From positions 3,224,001-3,288,000 of the forward strand of contig NZ_JAIQDI010000001.1 in the NCBI RefSeq assembly GCF_020034665.1: DNA of 64,000 nucleotides, read 5' to 3'. A program made the translations under genes and the position numbers. This document shows positions 1 to 9,132 of this stretch, in pieces. Below the pieces are notes generated by a model. It searched no databases. It was not told the DNA's origin and was given only the letters and a program-made list of their open reading frames with translations. How positions within the stretch are numbered: the stretch's first letter is position 1; each line of letters begins with the position of its first letter. Origin of the DNA: Niabella beijingensis (lineage in GTDB: Bacteria > Bacteroidota > Bacteroidia > Chitinophagales > Chitinophagaceae).

Positions 1-1055
1 CTGACAGTTTGCTGTCGCTGCATAACGGAAGACGCGAGGAAGCTGCCGTTACGCCGGCTCAGCATCCGATGTCGCTGGTAGGCAAGTCCTGGTCGAGAAA
101 GACCGGTGAGCCGGAATTGAATGCGTACGACCTTCCGGACTCGGCCTATGTGCCCTGGCTGAAGAAAAAAGTGGCACACCCAGAAGGTTATGGCATCTAT
201 TTCCAGGAGCGATGGGAAGAAGCGCTGAAATCGGATCCGGAGTTCCTGTACCTGAATGACTGGAATGAATGGACGGCAGGTAAATACCAGCCGGAAGCGG
301 GCAAAACATTCCAGTTTATGCGCCGGGATAACCCGTTCTTTTTTGTGGATCAGTATAATTCCGAATTTAACCGGACGATGCAGCCGATGAAAGGCGGCTA
401 TACGGATAACTATTACATGCAGATGGCGCAGAACATCCGCCGGTATACCGGGGTACGGTCCATACCCGAACTCAAGGGATTTACACCGGTGAAAATTGAC
501 GGCCGGTTTGACGACTGGGAAAGAATGACCGCAGAATACCGGGATACAAAAGGCGATGTATTCCATCGCAGTCATAAAGGATACGGGGGCACTTTTTATA
601 CGGACAGCTCCGGGCGCAACGACATTGTCGCCTGCAAAGTAGCGGTAGATAAGAAAAATATTTTCTTTTACGCAGCAGCGGCTGATGCACTCAGCCCTTC
701 TTCCGGCAATAACTGGATGTTGCTGCTTATCGATGCAGATAACAACGCTGCAACCGGCTGGCATGGTTATGATTTCCTGATCAATAAGAAGGTAAAAGAT
801 GATCAGACCACCACGCTGATGCGTTACGATTCCGGAGTATGGAAAGAGCAGGCGCAGCTGCAATACCGCAGCAATGGTAATGCGCTGGAACTGGCCGTAC
901 CCCGCCGGTTGCTGGGACTTACCGGTAACGCATTCGTAATGGATTACCACTGGAGTGACAATGCAACGGATACGGAGGAGCTGATCACATTATGTACGAC
1001 CGGTGATAACGCACCCAACCGGCGGTTTAATTATCGTTGTATCTGGAAAAAATAA
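1..1055 (+). CDS. Secreted GH99-like glycosidase with C-terminal CBM9/DOMON-type domain, 5' end outside window
   Basis: The reading frame is open to the left edge, so the N-terminus lies outside the window; the TTG at 9 is only the first possible start codon seen. The visible part carries a WNEWTAGKY motif, the WNEW core shared with the WbsX/GH99-like proteins at 2995 and 4193. It continues with a QPMKGGYTDNYY segment and a C-terminal beta-rich domain that begins around KIDGRFDDWE. That domain resembles CBM9/DOMON-like carbohydrate-binding modules. The whole region aligns with the C-terminal half of the 612-residue protein at 4193, so the two are paralogues in one operon. A role in cleaving an alpha-mannoside-like or other complex glycan outside the cytoplasm is inferred from the GH99/WbsX relationship; the substrate is not visible. 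Confidence 0.8.
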   Translation, partial: DSLLSLHNGRREEAAVTPAQHPMSLVGKSWSRKTGEPELNAYDLPDSAYVPWLKKKVAHPEGYGIYFQERWEEALKSDPEFLYLNDWNEWTAGKYQPEAGKTFQFMRRDNPFFFVDQYNSEFNRTMQPMKGGYTDNYYMQMAQNIRRYTGVRSIPELKGFTPVKIDGRFDDWERMTAEYRDTKGDVFHRSHKGYGGTFYTDSSGRNDIVACKVAVDKKNIFFYAAAADALSPSSGNNWMLLLIDADNNAATGWHGYDFLINKKVKDDQTTTLMRYDSGVWKEQAQLQYRSNGNALELAVPRRLLGLTGNAFVMDYHWSDNATDTEELITLCTTGDNAPNRRFNYRCIWKK

Positions 1056-1085
1056 TTTCCGGTATGCGGCTAAAAACAGGAATAT

Positions 1086-2948
1086 ATGATTGTTAAAAGG
1101 ATAACGCAGTGGTTACTGGTCTGTGTTTTGTGTGCCGTGGGCAGCAGGGCTCCGGCGCAGGTAGCGGATGTATACGAGCCGCTACCACCGGGGGCGGTAA
1201 AGCTGGAAGGGTACCTGCAACAATATATAACGCATTCCATCGCCAGCTGGAACAAAGGTGTGGTACCTTACGACAGTCTGGCCCTGCTGTTCAGGAACGG
1301 CCGGGCTTTTTTTGCCCAGGGAGAAATGTGGGGAAAGGCAGTGAGGTCGGGCTGTATGTTTTACCGGTACAACCGCGACCCGGGACTAAAAAAAATACTA
1401 AAGCAAACGGTTGCGGACCTGCTTTCCTATACACGGGAAAACGGAAGTATCAGTTGCTCCGCTCCGGCACAGCAGCCGGATGGGCCTGGTGGGGATATCT
1501 GGGAACGGAAATATGTGATGCTGGCACTGGAGGGATATTATACCGATGTGGAGGCAGACCCGGCCGTGCTGAAGGCCCTGGTCCGTCAGGCGGATGTGCT
1601 GCTGACACAGATCGGCCCCCCGCCTAAAGCCCGGATCACCGACCTGGGATGGAGCCCGAACCACATCGAATCCAGTACCATACTGGAGCCGTTGATGCGG
1701 CTTTACCGGCTCACCGGTTATCAGCGCTACCTGGATTTCTGCCGGTATATCGTAGAGACGGAAGGTGGGGCCAAAGGAGAAAATATCATCGGATCCGCCT
1801 TGCTGGGAAAAGATCCTGCGCGGATCGGCGGCGTTTATCCAAAAGCCTATGAGATGCTGTCCCTGTTTGAAGGCGTGGTGGAATATTACCGGGCAACAAA
1901 GCAGGAGAAATGGCGCACTGCTGTCATGAACCTCTTTGAAAAAGTAAAAGAAAAAGAGATCACCATCATCGGTAATGGCGGGGGTGATCAGCCCTATCAT
2001 CCGGCTGTACTGGGAGAGGCCTGGGATTATACCGCACTGGAGCAGACCAATCCCGATATACAGCGAATGATGGAAACCTGCGTCGGTGTTACCTGGCTGA
2101 AACTCTGTTCACAGATCTTCCGGCTGACTGGTGATGCCAGTGCAATGGACCGGATCGAGCAATACGCCTACAACGGTCTGCTGGGTGCAATGAAACCGGA
2201 AGGCGACGGGTTCAGCTATGTAAATTTACTCAACGGTGTAAAGACCAACAGGACCGGCTGGGGAGGGATGATCAGCAATGTATACGTTACCTGCTGTAAT
2301 TTAAACGGCCCCATGGGACTGGCCTACCTTCCTTATATCGCCGTGATGCGATCCGCTTCCGGACCTGTGGTAAATCTTTTCAATGCAGCAGCCGCTTCCA
2401 TGATGTTACCTTCGGGAAACCGTCTGCAATTACAGATCCGGTCGGCCTTTCCGCAGAACGGAATGGTCCGTATCCGCGTGCATACCACTAAAAAAGAGGC
2501 GGTTCCTGTTAAGATAAGGATCCCTTCCTGGAGTGAAAGAACCCGGGTGACGGTAAATGGAACGACCTACAAGGCTGTTCCGGGAACTTACCTGGAGATC
2601 AAAAGGAACTGGAATAATGATGATGAGATCCTGATGCAGCTGGACATGCGATGCCGGATTCTGGAGGCGCCCCGGGGCAGTAACCGCAAGGGAGATCATT
2701 TTATGGCGCTGCGTGCCGGACCGGTGGTACTGGCGAGAGATGAAAACCTGGATCCCCATTACAATGAGCCGGTAACCCTTGTTCATAAGAATGGTGTTGT
2801 AGCGGCAAAAACAGTAAACGCTGCAGGAACGCATTACCAGATAATAATGGAAGTGCCTACAGCCAAAGGTGCTGTGAAGATGGTGGATTATGCATCCGTT
2901 AACAACTGGAACGGTACACATATCTGTACCTGGATCCCTGACAAATGA
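1086..2948 (+). CDS. GH127-family glycosidase (beta-L-arabinofuranosidase type, DUF1680), secreted
   Basis: The 620-residue product starts with a Sec signal peptide (residues 1-25, ending APAQ) and continues as an alpha/alpha-barrel protein. In GH127 beta-L-arabinofuranosidases a glutamate and three cysteines hold zinc, and one of the cysteines is the nucleophile. The matching pattern is visible here: E330-T-C332 in METCVGVTW and the pair C403-C404 in YVTCCNLNGP. The last 200 residues form the beta-sandwich region typical of the family. The gene starts 30 bases after the preceding gene and lies in a five-gene run of exported glycan enzymes. Beta-L-arabinofuranosidase is the best-known activity, but the family has others, so the exact substrate is open. 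Confidence 0.85.
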   Translation: MIVKRITQWLLVCVLCAVGSRAPAQVADVYEPLPPGAVKLEGYLQQYITHSIASWNKGVVPYDSLALLFRNGRAFFAQGEMWGKAVRSGCMFYRYNRDPGLKKILKQTVADLLSYTRENGSISCSAPAQQPDGPGGDIWERKYVMLALEGYYTDVEADPAVLKALVRQADVLLTQIGPPPKARITDLGWSPNHIESSTILEPLMRLYRLTGYQRYLDFCRYIVETEGGAKGENIIGSALLGKDPARIGGVYPKAYEMLSLFEGVVEYYRATKQEKWRTAVMNLFEKVKEKEITIIGNGGGDQPYHPAVLGEAWDYTALEQTNPDIQRMMETCVGVTWLKLCSQIFRLTGDASAMDRIEQYAYNGLLGAMKPEGDGFSYVNLLNGVKTNRTGWGGMISNVYVTCCNLNGPMGLAYLPYIAVMRSASGPVVNLFNAAAASMMLPSGNRLQLQIRSAFPQNGMVRIRVHTTKKEAVPVKIRIPSWSERTRVTVNGTTYKAVPGTYLEIKRNWNNDDEILMQLDMRCRILEAPRGSNRKGDHFMALRAGPVVLARDENLDPHYNEPVTLVHKNGVVAAKTVNAAGTHYQIIMEVPTAKGAVKMVDYASVNNWNGTHICTWIPDK

Positions 2949-2994
2949 ATACAGGTGCGGCCACAGTGGATTCGAACGTTTAAACAAGAAGAAA

Positions 2995-4182
2995 ATGAAT
3001 GTAAAAAAGATGATCGGGTATTTGCTGCTTTGTTTGATTGCGGGGTCAGCAGCTCCCGTTGGGGTATCGGCACAGCAATATGATGTAGCGGCATTTTACT
3101 GGCCGGCCTATCATTATGAGCCGCGGATCGGTTTTCTTTTTCCGGATAAAAAGGGTGAATGGGAAATTATTTATAACGCAAAACCAAAGGAGGAGGGACA
3201 TGCCCAGCCAAAGGTTCCCTTATGGGGCTACAAAGATGAGGCGGCTCCGCGGGTGATGAAGAAAAAGATCAAAACGGCGCTGGCACATGGAGTGAACACG
3301 TTCATATTCGACTGGTACTGGTATGAAGGTCAGCCGTTCCTGGAGCGCTGTCTTAACGATGGTTTTTTAAAGGCCAATAAGGGCCGGATGAAATTTTACC
3401 TGATGTGGGCCAATCATGATGCAACAAGCTACTGGGATGCACGGAATCCCCGGAAAGATTCAGTGATCTGGAAAGGCGGCGTTAACAGGACGGAGTTTGA
3501 TAAGATCACCGACCGGGTGATTGAACGTTATTTTAAACAGCCGTCTTACTATAAGATCAATGGTGAACCCGTGTTCTGCATCTATGAGCTGCAGACCCTG
3601 ATCGACGGACTGGGCGGGCCCGGAGCAACAAAGGCGGCCCTTGATGATTTCAGAAAGAAGACCAAAGCCGCAGGATTTCCGGGATTGCATCTTCAGGGTA
3701 TTTTATGGTCGGCCCTACCGGCTTCCCTGAGCGGCGTACCGGGAGATAAGATACAAACGCAGGACAAGGTGCTGGAGTACTTCGGCTTCAGCAGCATCAC
3801 CAATTACTGCTGGGCGCACCTGCAGCCGCCTTCAGGCGATTATGAAAAGTGGGCGGATGCTTCCACTGCGATGTGGAGTGGTTTCGACCGCGATTTTTCG
3901 ATGCCGTATATCCCGAATGTGACCATCGGATGGGATCCCAATCCGCGCTATCCCTTCAAAGCAGGCTATATCACCAACCCGGCTCCTGAAAAATTCGCGA
4001 CCTATGTTGAAAAGGCAAAGGCGTATGTGGACGGGCACCCGCAACAGCCGCGGCTGATCACCGTCAATGCCTGGAATGAATGGTCCGAAGGCAGTTACCT
4101 CGAACCCGATACCGTACATAAACTGGAATACCTTGACGTAATAAAGCGCACATTCCATAATAAAAGGTCTTCCCGGAAATAA
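2995..4182 (+). CDS. WbsX/GH99-like domain protein, secreted
   Basis: I chose the ATG at 2995 because it opens directly into a Sec signal peptide (MNVKKMIGYLLLCLIAGSAA, cleavage near VSAQQ). An upstream in-frame start at 2890 would lie inside the GH127 gene. The 395-residue product shows YDVAAFYWPAYHYEP near the N-terminus and AWNEWSEGSYLEPD near the C-terminus, both hallmarks of the WbsX/glycoside hydrolase 99-like family (PF14307). WbsX members were first named as glycosyltransferases, but exported ones in glycan-degradation clusters probably act as hydrolases. It shares the WNEW motif with the products at 1 and 4193, so three related catalytic domains sit in one operon. Confidence 0.82.
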   Translation: MNVKKMIGYLLLCLIAGSAAPVGVSAQQYDVAAFYWPAYHYEPRIGFLFPDKKGEWEIIYNAKPKEEGHAQPKVPLWGYKDEAAPRVMKKKIKTALAHGVNTFIFDWYWYEGQPFLERCLNDGFLKANKGRMKFYLMWANHDATSYWDARNPRKDSVIWKGGVNRTEFDKITDRVIERYFKQPSYYKINGEPVFCIYELQTLIDGLGGPGATKAALDDFRKKTKAAGFPGLHLQGILWSALPASLSGVPGDKIQTQDKVLEYFGFSSITNYCWAHLQPPSGDYEKWADASTAMWSGFDRDFSMPYIPNVTIGWDPNPRYPFKAGYITNPAPEKFATYVEKAKAYVDGHPQQPRLITVNAWNEWSEGSYLEPDTVHKLEYLDVIKRTFHNKRSSRK

Positions 4183-4192
4183 AAAATATTCA

Positions 4193-6031
4193 ATGCCGCT
4201 GCTTCAAATGAATTATAAAATGAATAGCTTTTTGATCAGATTTTATATGATCTGCCTTATTGCAGGATTACTTTTTCTGTCGCAGCCTGTTTTTGCGCAG
4301 CTGCTTACCCCTTATCATGCATCGCTGACAGCAACAGATGCGCTCGGAAGAAGGCTGCCGGATCATGAAGCCGCAGGTACTTCACGGAAGGATAAATTTG
4401 TAGGCCTTTTCTACTGGACCTGGCATACACGGCAGGGCAGGGACAATCCGCCCTTTAATGTAACGGAATACCTTGACCGTGACCCGAAGGCCATTGATGA
4501 CTATAAAAATCCCATCTGGCCCAAACGCAACAGCCCCTGGTTCTGGGGCGAGCCCTTATTGGGGTATTACCTGGATACGGATGAATGGGTACTGCGGAAA
4601 CATGCAGAAATGCTGGCAGATGCGGGCGTGGACGTGATCATTTTTGATTGCACGAATGGTAATATCACCTGGAAGGAATCCTACAGGAAGCTTTGTGAAG
4701 TATTTACCAGGGCCCGTAAGGAGGGCGTACATACACCCGGGATCGCTTTCATGCTGCCCTTCTGGCTGAACGACGGAGGAAAAGAAATACTGAGAGAACT
4801 CTATAACGACCTATATCAACCCGGTCTGTATAAAGACCTCTGGTTCCTGTGGAAGGGCAAGCCGCTGATCATGGCACTTCCGGAATTTGCAGATGATATA
4901 GCCGGGAGGCAGAATGATCCCGCACAACGGGTGGCCATGAAGAACTTCTTCACTTTCCGCCCCGGGCAACCGGTATACAATAAGGGGCCGGAACGGCCCG
5001 ATCACTGGGGCTGGCTGGAAATATATCCGCAACACGGGTTTGCAAAGAACAGTAAGGGAGGGTTTGAACAGGTGACGGTAGGTGTGGCACAGAACTGGAG
5101 TAAAGAGCGGGGGCTGACGGCTATGAATGCTCCCGGTGCATTTGGCCGCAGCTATACCCACGCAAAAGGACAAATATCGGATACCGGTGCGGTAAATAAT
5201 GGATACAATTTCCAGGAGCAATGGGAGCGGGCGCTGGAACTGGACCCCGAGTTCATTTTTATTACAGGCTGGAATGAATGGATCGCCGGCCGCTACGAGG
5301 TATGGCAGCAGCAAACAAATGCCTTCCCGGACGAATGCAACCAGGAAGGCAGCCGGGATATCGAACCGATGAAGGGCGGACACAGCGACAATTATTATTA
5401 TCAGATGGTAGCCAATATTCGCCGCTTCAAAGGGCTGCCGGCGCCGGAGCCCGCTTCAGCACCGCGTTCCATACAGATCGACGGAACGTTCAGCGATTGG
5501 AATGATGTGACCCCGGCATTTCATTCCTATAAAGGCAATACAATGCACCGGAGTAGTCCGGGCTGGGGCAGCCTCTATTACCGGAACAACACCGGGCGCA
5601 ATGATATTGTTTTGACCAGGGTTGCAAGAGACAACGACAATCTTTATTTTTATGTGGAAACAGCAGCAACGCTTACTCCCCGCACGGATCCGGGATGGAT
5701 GCGCCTGTTTCTTGATATAGATAATGATAAGAACACGGGATGGGAAGGGTATGATTTTGTTGTGAACCGGCTGAACCCGGAGCGCCGGGCCCTGCTTGAA
5801 AAATCACCGGGCGGCTGGTACTGGCAAAAAACAGGTGAGCTGGAATATGCGGTTGCCGGTAATAAAATGGAACTCCGGATACCCAAATCACTGCTGGGAA
5901 TTAAAGGAAAGACCGATCTTGGTTTTAAATGGAGCGATAACATGCAGCAGGAGGGCGTCATAACAGATTTTGTAATAAACGGAGATGTGGCCCCTGCCGG
6001 AAGATTTAATTTTCATTTTGCAGCGCCGTAG
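4193..6031 (+). CDS. Secreted GH99-like glycosidase with C-terminal CBM9/DOMON-type domain
   Basis: The 612-residue product is a full-length paralogue of the truncated gene at the window start. Residues 1-36 form a signal peptide ending VFAQ. The central GH99-like region contains KFVGLFYWTWHTRQG near residue 68 and GWNEWIAGRYE near residue 360. The C-terminal 190 residues form a beta-sandwich starting at IQIDGTFSDWND, with DIDNDKNTGWEGYDF, and look like a CBM9/DOMON-type carbohydrate-binding domain. The start at 4193 follows an A-rich stretch and lies 10 bases after the WbsX gene; starts at 4208 and 4220 are possible. It probably binds and cleaves an exported or environmental glycan. The substrate is unknown. 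Confidence 0.8.
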   Translation: MPLLQMNYKMNSFLIRFYMICLIAGLLFLSQPVFAQLLTPYHASLTATDALGRRLPDHEAAGTSRKDKFVGLFYWTWHTRQGRDNPPFNVTEYLDRDPKAIDDYKNPIWPKRNSPWFWGEPLLGYYLDTDEWVLRKHAEMLADAGVDVIIFDCTNGNITWKESYRKLCEVFTRARKEGVHTPGIAFMLPFWLNDGGKEILRELYNDLYQPGLYKDLWFLWKGKPLIMALPEFADDIAGRQNDPAQRVAMKNFFTFRPGQPVYNKGPERPDHWGWLEIYPQHGFAKNSKGGFEQVTVGVAQNWSKERGLTAMNAPGAFGRSYTHAKGQISDTGAVNNGYNFQEQWERALELDPEFIFITGWNEWIAGRYEVWQQQTNAFPDECNQEGSRDIEPMKGGHSDNYYYQMVANIRRFKGLPAPEPASAPRSIQIDGTFSDWNDVTPAFHSYKGNTMHRSSPGWGSLYYRNNTGRNDIVLTRVARDNDNLYFYVETAATLTPRTDPGWMRLFLDIDNDKNTGWEGYDFVVNRLNPERRALLEKSPGGWYWQKTGELEYAVAGNKMELRIPKSLLGIKGKTDLGFKWSDNMQQEGVITDFVINGDVAPAGRFNFHFAAP

Positions 6032-6042
6032 GCAGATCAAAA

Positions 6043-7845
6043 ATGGAGCAGACTAAGAATAAAATGAACCGGATGAAGAAGTATGTAACTGACAGGACAT
6101 TGTTGTTAATGACCTTACTGGTATCAGTGGGGGGCAATGCACAGTTGCCTCCCGTGTTTGAAGCGGCGCGGATAAAAACTGCGGTGGCCGCAGAAACCGT
6201 GCAGCGTTATCTGGCGCCTGTTAAGATCCTTTGGCGTTCGGAACAGGCCGGCACGGGGATCGTTAATGCAGAACGGCTGCTGCAGCAGGGAAACGGCCAG
6301 GCCGATCTGTCCAATAAGAATATGTGTATATTAAAAAGCGATGGCAATAACCGCCCGGCCCTGCTGCTGGATTTCGGCAGGGAACTGCACGGAGGTGTAC
6401 AGATCGTTACTGGGATGCACCCCTCCGGTAAACCGGTTCGTATACGCCTGCGTTTCGGCGAATCCGCGAGTGAGGCAATGAGTGATATCGAACCGGAAAA
6501 AAATGCAACAAATGACCATGCCATACGCGATGAAGTGCTGCTGGTTCCCTGGCTGGGAAAGCTGGAGACCGGTAATACCGGCTTCCGTTTTGTGCGCATC
6601 GACCTGGTGGATGCGGATACCGAATTACAGTTAAAGGAGGTACGGGCCATCTTCACCTTCCGGGATATTCCCTGGAAGGGATTCTTTAACTGCAGCGATA
6701 CCCTGCTCAACCGGATCTGGATGACCGGAGCCTATACCGTGCAGCTGAATATGCAGGATTACCTCTGGGACGGCATCAAACGCGACCGGCTGGTATGGGT
6801 AGGTGATATGCACCCCGAAATAGCCACCATCAGCACCGTGTTCGGCTACAACGAGGTAGTGCCGAAAAGCCTGGATCTTTCACGGGACATCACCCCCCTG
6901 CCTTCATGGATGAATGGTATCAGTACCTATTCCATGTGGTGGATCATCATACACCGGGACTGGTATTATCACACCGGCGATCTTAACTATCTGAAGCAAC
7001 AGAAAAGCTACCTGCTTCCTTTGCTGGATCATATCATCAGTAAGATCGGCAATGACAATAAAGAACAGCTGGATGGCACCCGTTTCCTGGACTGGCCTTC
7101 CAGCGAAAATAAAAAGGGCGTGGATGCCGGGCTGCAGGCCATGATGATATGGGCGCTTAAAGATGGGGCTGATCTTTGCCGCATATTGGAGGAACCAACG
7201 GCCGCAGCGCGTTGTGAAATCGCACTGGCGCGTTTGAGGAAAAATGTACCGGACCTCAACGGATCAAAACAGGCGGCGGCACTAATGGCGCTTACCGGGC
7301 TTCTTCCTGCACAAAAGGCAAATGATGAAGTGCTGGCAGTGAATGGGGCCAAAGGCTTTTCTACATTTTATGGCTATTACATGCTGCAGGCCATGGCCAA
7401 GGCCGGTAATTATCAGGGAGCGCTGGATGCGATCCGCAGTTTCTGGGGCGCCATGCTGAATCTGGGCGCTACCACTTTCTGGGAGGATTTTAATCTGGAC
7501 TGGCTACCCGGTGCATCGCGGATCGACCAACTGCCCCGGTCCGGCGAGAAAGACATACACGGCGACTATGGGGCGTACTGTTATATCGGGTTCCGGCACA
7601 GCCTCTGCCACGGCTGGGCCTCCGGTCCCACTCCCTGGCTTACACAACATGTATTGGGGATCACCGTGGCAGCACCGGGCTGTAAGGTGATAAGGGTAGT
7701 ACCGCACCTGGGCGATCTCCGGTTTGCAGAAGGCAGCTTTCCCACTCCTTACGGGCCCGTAAAGGTAAAACATGTAAAACAACATGATGGCAGGATCCGA
7801 TCATCCATAACAGCACCTCCGCAGGTCAGGATCATCCGCCAGTAA
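6043..7845 (+). CDS. Alpha-L-rhamnosidase-like glycosidase (GH78 type), secreted
   Basis: The 600-residue product has a signal peptide ending near VGGNAQ, an N-terminal beta-sandwich (LLLDFGRELHGGVQI) and a six-hairpin catalytic domain. Residues 243-255 read DGIKRDRLVWVGD, matching the acidic substrate-binding motif of GH78 alpha-L-rhamnosidases (commonly DCPxRxxxxWxGD). The end of the barrel shows LCHGWASGPTPWL, the usual SHGW...GP signature. It starts 11 bases after the previous gene and closes the five-gene secreted CAZyme block. Removal of terminal L-rhamnose or a similar sugar is the likely role. The protein is shorter than many GH78 enzymes because the extra N-terminal modules are missing. 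Confidence 0.83.
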   Translation: MEQTKNKMNRMKKYVTDRTLLLMTLLVSVGGNAQLPPVFEAARIKTAVAAETVQRYLAPVKILWRSEQAGTGIVNAERLLQQGNGQADLSNKNMCILKSDGNNRPALLLDFGRELHGGVQIVTGMHPSGKPVRIRLRFGESASEAMSDIEPEKNATNDHAIRDEVLLVPWLGKLETGNTGFRFVRIDLVDADTELQLKEVRAIFTFRDIPWKGFFNCSDTLLNRIWMTGAYTVQLNMQDYLWDGIKRDRLVWVGDMHPEIATISTVFGYNEVVPKSLDLSRDITPLPSWMNGISTYSMWWIIIHRDWYYHTGDLNYLKQQKSYLLPLLDHIISKIGNDNKEQLDGTRFLDWPSSENKKGVDAGLQAMMIWALKDGADLCRILEEPTAAARCEIALARLRKNVPDLNGSKQAAALMALTGLLPAQKANDEVLAVNGAKGFSTFYGYYMLQAMAKAGNYQGALDAIRSFWGAMLNLGATTFWEDFNLDWLPGASRIDQLPRSGEKDIHGDYGAYCYIGFRHSLCHGWASGPTPWLTQHVLGITVAAPGCKVIRVVPHLGDLRFAEGSFPTPYGPVKVKHVKQHDGRIRSSITAPPQVRIIRQ

Positions 7846-8246
7846 ATCAACCGGCAAAACGATTTCTACCGTAAAACCGGGCAGGCAATTTCTCCCGGAT
7901 CTTTAATTTTTACAATTCTTGTCCGTTTATCTGTAACTAAAACCCGGCAGGGGGACAGATTTTTGCAAGACTATAACAGCGGAACTTAATCTGTATTAAG
8001 TTGTGTTTGGTTTACAGCAGACAACTTTGCGGCTGTCAGCTGCTGTGTCAACTGCATCGCTGAAAAGCGGCTGGCATGGGGCATCTTATTCTAAAAAGGC
8101 AAATGCAAAACGGATCAGTTTCCCTTCAGCAGCATGTACACTGGTAATGGTATTGTTACGCTCTTTATGCAGATCTGTATAGAGAATCCTTGTCTAATGC
8201 CGCTGACCTTCACAAATCGGTTTTATGAATCTTTAAATTTTTGTTG
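7846..8246. other. Intergenic region after CAZyme operon
   Basis: About 400 bases without a convincing gene. It holds a perfect 8+8 palindrome (listed separately) and a GCTGTCAGC motif at 8032-8040 that recurs in other gaps of the window. No clean TAnnTTTG element lies immediately upstream of the following start codon. Confidence 0.5.
7983..8002. promoter_or_regulatory. Palindrome, possible operator
   Basis: AACTTAAT and ATTAAGTT are perfect inverted repeats separated by CTGT. The symmetry and AT content fit a dimeric repressor site, or a weak hairpin. No regulator gene adjoins it, and the link to the gene at 8247 is inference. Confidence 0.3.
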
Positions 8247-9122
8247 ATGAAAAATAAACAAATGAACCTGACTGTAATTTCGGTGGTGCTGATCGCACTC
8301 TTATTATGTGCGTATGCATTTGCTCATGGATTTGGTATGTTATCGGATGATGAAGCCCGGCTGCTGGGATACCAGAACGTGGTTTCTAAAGAGCCAAATG
8401 AAATTATTTCGTCCGGTGTAATGCTTTCTTTCCGGATAGTGGGCCTCTTGTTTATTATTAGCGGTATCCTGTTCCTGGCGTCTTTTGCAAACAGAGAGTT
8501 TCGGAACATAAGTAATGCAGCAGTATTAAAATGGGCCTTGTTTTCGGTCATCCTGGCGGGTACGGTATATGGTGGTATCATGCGGGTGGTTTCCAATCAG
8601 CAAGGGGCAGCGTTACTGTTCTTTTTTACCATGCTGTTGTTTTTAATACTGGGTATCGTGGAAGGAAAACCGGCCGGTACCCATACCTTTTTTTCTTCGA
8701 TAAAGCTGCTGCCTGTTTACGCTGTGTTGCTGTACACAATGGGAATACCCGGTTGGGCTAAAATATTCGGCGGCCGGCAGGCCATTGACCGGTATGTAAA
8801 CATGTTTAAAGACAGCTTTGTAGCCGGACTACCCGGTGGAACGACACTGATTATTTATCTGTTGGGTGTTTTGGAACTGGCTGTGCCACTGCTGCTGATC
8901 ATCAGCCTGCTGAAAGGAGAGTTCCGGAAATCCGGGCCTAAGCCCTGGCTCAACTATGCACTGGTATTGAGCATTTTTACCTTTACCATACTTTGTTTTG
9001 GACTGGCCATATTGTTCAATTTCGGCGGCTCTACAAACCTTGTATTTTATCCGATATTTACACTGCTGGTGCTGGTGTATTTAAACCCGGCGCAGGACCA
9101 GCCGGCTTCCGACAATATTTAA
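8247..9122 (+). CDS. DoxX-like multi-pass inner-membrane protein
   Basis: The ATG at 8247 is preferred over two upstream in-frame TTG codons. The 291-residue product has about eight hydrophobic segments. The second half, around YTMGIPGWAKIFGG and LLGVLELAVPLLLI, resembles the DoxX/DoxD fold in which a four-helix unit follows a conserved G-x-x-K. The first half (ISSGVMLSFRIVGLLFIISG) looks like a second four-helix unit. No catalytic motif is visible. It lies 10 bases upstream of the metallo-hydrolase gene, so the two are probably co-transcribed. The function is unknown; DoxX proteins are linked to quinone or thiol redox chemistry in some bacteria. Confidence 0.65.
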   Translation: MKNKQMNLTVISVVLIALLLCAYAFAHGFGMLSDDEARLLGYQNVVSKEPNEIISSGVMLSFRIVGLLFIISGILFLASFANREFRNISNAAVLKWALFSVILAGTVYGGIMRVVSNQQGAALLFFFTMLLFLILGIVEGKPAGTHTFFSSIKLLPVYAVLLYTMGIPGWAKIFGGRQAIDRYVNMFKDSFVAGLPGGTTLIIYLLGVLELAVPLLLIISLLKGEFRKSGPKPWLNYALVLSIFTFTILCFGLAILFNFGGSTNLVFYPIFTLLVLVYLNPAQDQPASDNI

Positions 9123-9132
9123 ACGATTACCC

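Noticed and set aside
2430..2987. 185-codon minus-strand frame inside the GH127 gene
   Set aside because: It lies opposite a well-supported enzyme gene and has no domain features.
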